Assembly (NCBI RefSeq): GCF_907165205.1
Contig: NC_058190.1
Location: forward strand, 41,342,116 to 41,406,115
Direction: 5' to 3'
Length of the DNA stretch: 64,000 bases
DNA from: Coccinella septempunctata
Lineage: Eukaryota; Arthropoda; Insecta; Coleoptera; Coccinellidae
Below, in pieces: positions 62,441 through 64,000 of this stretch. A program made the translations under genes and the position numbers. Every line of letters begins with the position of its first letter. Position 1 is the first letter of the stretch. The notes under the pieces are model-generated. The model had not been told where the DNA came from. It did no database searches and worked only from the letters and a program-made list of their open reading frames with translations.

Positions 62441-62995
62441 TCAGGTTAGTTGTTTCTGAATATTTTCCACATTATGTTTTGTAGTCGCGCTACGCGGATC
62501 TGGAAAAAGCATCTGCCCGGAAACAAACCGTCTGAAAAACGACGCCTTCTTCATCTCAAACCCGTACGGGTCAGCGGCAACTTCCGCTTTCCGCATCTTC
62601 TCCCACGACGCATATTGCAACAAACGCAAAGAAATGAAAGAATCATGACCTCGGTCGTCAGCGTTTTCCGCTACCGGAGTCGGAAAAGCGTTCAGATATG
62701 ACGGACGGTTTCGCTCCCAACTCAAGATAAAAGAAGGGAACATAAGAAGTCTATTAGGCGTCTGATAGACCGTTGACTTATCGGCCGGGCTGTCGTTCAA
62801 ACAACAAAGGCGATTGAAAACTTGGGGATCGCGCCGAGACGCCTCCCGACGTCGATAACGACGAAAACGCCCGGAGAACTTCCTAATAACGCCGCGATAT
62901 CGGCACTTTCTGATAAGACTATGAAGTCCTGAGGGAGGATCTAAGTGAGTGGGTGCAATCTCTCCCGAGCTCGCCAACGAGGTTTTTTGGTTCAT
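62441..62995 (-). CDS. longest open frame in the window, 184 codons, function unknown (doubtful)
   Basis: I do not recognise it. It starts ATG (MNQKTSLASSGEIAPTHLDP) and is Arg-rich in the first half (CRYRGVIRKFSGRFRRYRRR). It shows no domain, signal peptide or membrane segment. It lies in a distinctly GC- and CpG-richer island (about 62470-62960) in AT-rich DNA, which lowers stop frequency in all frames, so the open frame alone is weak evidence. The opposite strand is also partly open. It could be a promoter or exon island of an unrecognised gene. Confidence 0.2.
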   Translation of the reverse strand: MNQKTSLASSGEIAPTHLDPPSGLHSLIRKCRYRGVIRKFSGRFRRYRRREASRRDPQVFNRLCCLNDSPADKSTVYQTPNRLLMFPSFILSWERNRPSYLNAFPTPVAENADDRGHDSFISLRLLQYASWEKMRKAEVAADPYGFEMKKASFFRRFVSGQMLFPDPRSATTKHNVENIQKQLT

Positions 62996-63216
62996 TATTC
63001 CGAATGATGAGAATCGGAATCAGGGGGGGGGGGCGTGAAAAAATTGTATACTAAGTGGCTTGGAAAATAGAACGCCCAATATTAATGAATTTTTTGGAGG
63101 GAATATCTAGGAATATGTTTGCTTGAGAGTCAGGATAAGGAACGATCAGTTTTTCAACCGTATCTACATTGTTTTTTTTTTTTTTCATAATTTGTTCATA
63201 CAGAAAAGTAAGTATA

Positions 63217-63766
63217 CAGGGTGGGCAAAATTCGTCTACTGAGGGGATCTCGAGAACTATAGCAGCTAGAAGAAAACGGATGACACACTCTCTAGCTCTT
63301 TTTTCCTGACTAATCCAAATCTGAAAACAGAACCGGCCTATCATTTCTAGATTTTGAGTTATAAATAAAAATTGAGATTTCGAAATGTTCTTATAACTTT
63401 TTTGTCTTTGAAGTTACAGATCTGAAACTTGAACCACCTAAGGCACTTTAATGCGTAGAATCTACGGACAAACGATTTTTATCCAATTCAAAAATTACAA
63501 TACAATAAAAATTCGCCTAATGATTCGAAATGAAAAAATATTTTGAGCTGGTCAGTGGAACCTACGTTAAAAATTGCCTGTGATAGGTTTAAGTTTCAGA
63601 TCTGTAACAAGGAAAAAAAAGCTATGAGAACTTTTGGAAATCGTCAAAATCTAATTTTCTGCCAATAACTCAAAAACGAAGAATCGTAGGAGGTTACGGT
63701 TTTCAGCATTCTTTGTTTCTCTGAAAAAGTTCTTGAGATCCCCTCAGAAGAATTTTGCCTACCCTG
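63217..63766. mobile_element. 550-bp TIR element
   Basis: The left tip is cagggtgggcaaaattcgtc then tactgaggggatctcgag; the right tip is ...gagatcccctcagaag then aattttgcctaccctg. TA at both ends (63215-63216 and 63767-63768). The interior has imperfectly inverted text but no ORF. Confidence 0.8.
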
Positions 63767-63768
63767 TA

Positions 63769-64000
63769 CAGGGTGGGCAAAATTCGATGGGATTGAATAG
63801 CAGCCTTGTAAGCGTAAGAGCTAGGGAAAAATGGTTGGCACTTTTCCGACCTCGATTTTCATTTCAAATAATAGATAATGGGCAAAATCGCATCCCTCTA
63901 TCTTCTTCTGTTTTCAAGTTATACCTAAGTGAAATCTCATTTTTCGGCTCTTTGAATTGGTTCCTCTATTTCGTTTTGGTTTTTGTGATATCGAAAAACA
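63769..64000. mobile_element. left end of a second, abutting element of the same family (cut by window end)
   Basis: It begins cagggtgggcaaaattcgat immediately after the TA that closes the previous element, so the two share one TA. It continues past the window. Confidence 0.65.

Larger units (their letters stand above)
40246..64000. other. probable first intron of the FERM-RING gene; transposon-rich
   Basis: No recognisable host exon is seen on either strand. Identified elements are listed separately. Stretches without any assignment are about 40250-41880, 42075-43790, 44560-45300, 48510-49430, 51400-52420, 54740-55560, 57270-58360 and 59985-60905. Several of these include GC-richer patches (about 47030-47200, 48880-49270, 54770-55160, 57300-57700, 60050-60500) that could be regulatory, but I cannot assign a function. 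Confidence 0.45.

Noticed and set aside
1..64000. CRISPR arrays, tRNA, rRNA, riboswitches, bacterial origins
   Set aside because: None seen; the repeats present are eukaryotic transposon ends and short tandem repeats.

Overview
This window is insect nuclear DNA, probably from a beetle (the order is my inference). It has AT-rich introns and intergenic sequence, GT-AG introns with poly-A signals, arthropod-type genes, two mariner relics and many short TA-flanked inverted-repeat transposons. I see no bacterial-style operons, rRNA, tRNA or CRISPR.

Layout. (1) 34-1658, plus: the last four exons of a Q/N-rich gene that starts left of the window and that I do not recognise. (2) 4414-24654, minus: a complete thrombospondin gene of the COMP/TSP-5-like, pentamer-forming type. 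It has 14 coding exons totalling 3438 nt (1145 aa), and every splice phase agrees. One exon carries four tandem 38-residue EGF-like repeats. Intron 1 (9.4 kb) is full of transposons. (3) 28.5-29.5 kb: a decayed, transposon-associated ORF split by a MITE, next to a hairpin repeat. (4) 30743-31016, plus: a small COX6C-like paralogue. (5) 31324-35603, minus: a complete glutathione synthetase gene with a duplicated second exon (2a/2b) whose phases force mutually exclusive use. (6) 36091-36389, plus: canonical COX6C, divergent from glutathione synthetase across about 0.35-0.49 kb. (7) 40159-40245, plus: the first coding exon of a FERM-RING E3 ligase of the MYLIP/Defense repressor 1 type. No second exon is visible, so the remaining 23.7 kb is probably its first intron. 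That stretch is a graveyard of mariner, Tc1-like, Harbinger-like and fold-back elements, several nested in one another.

The host genes are housekeeping or extracellular-matrix genes and do not form one pathway. The nearest thing to a functional unit is the divergent glutathione synthetase/COX6C pair (redox and mitochondrial), flanked by a second COX6C-like gene. The most noteworthy signals are the mutually exclusive exon pair in glutathione synthetase, the EGF array in thrombospondin, a transposase-derived palindrome nested in a larger TA-flanked element, and a MITE insertion whose removal restores a reading frame exactly. Exon ends were worked out by hand from splice sites and phase, so they may be off by a base or two in places.
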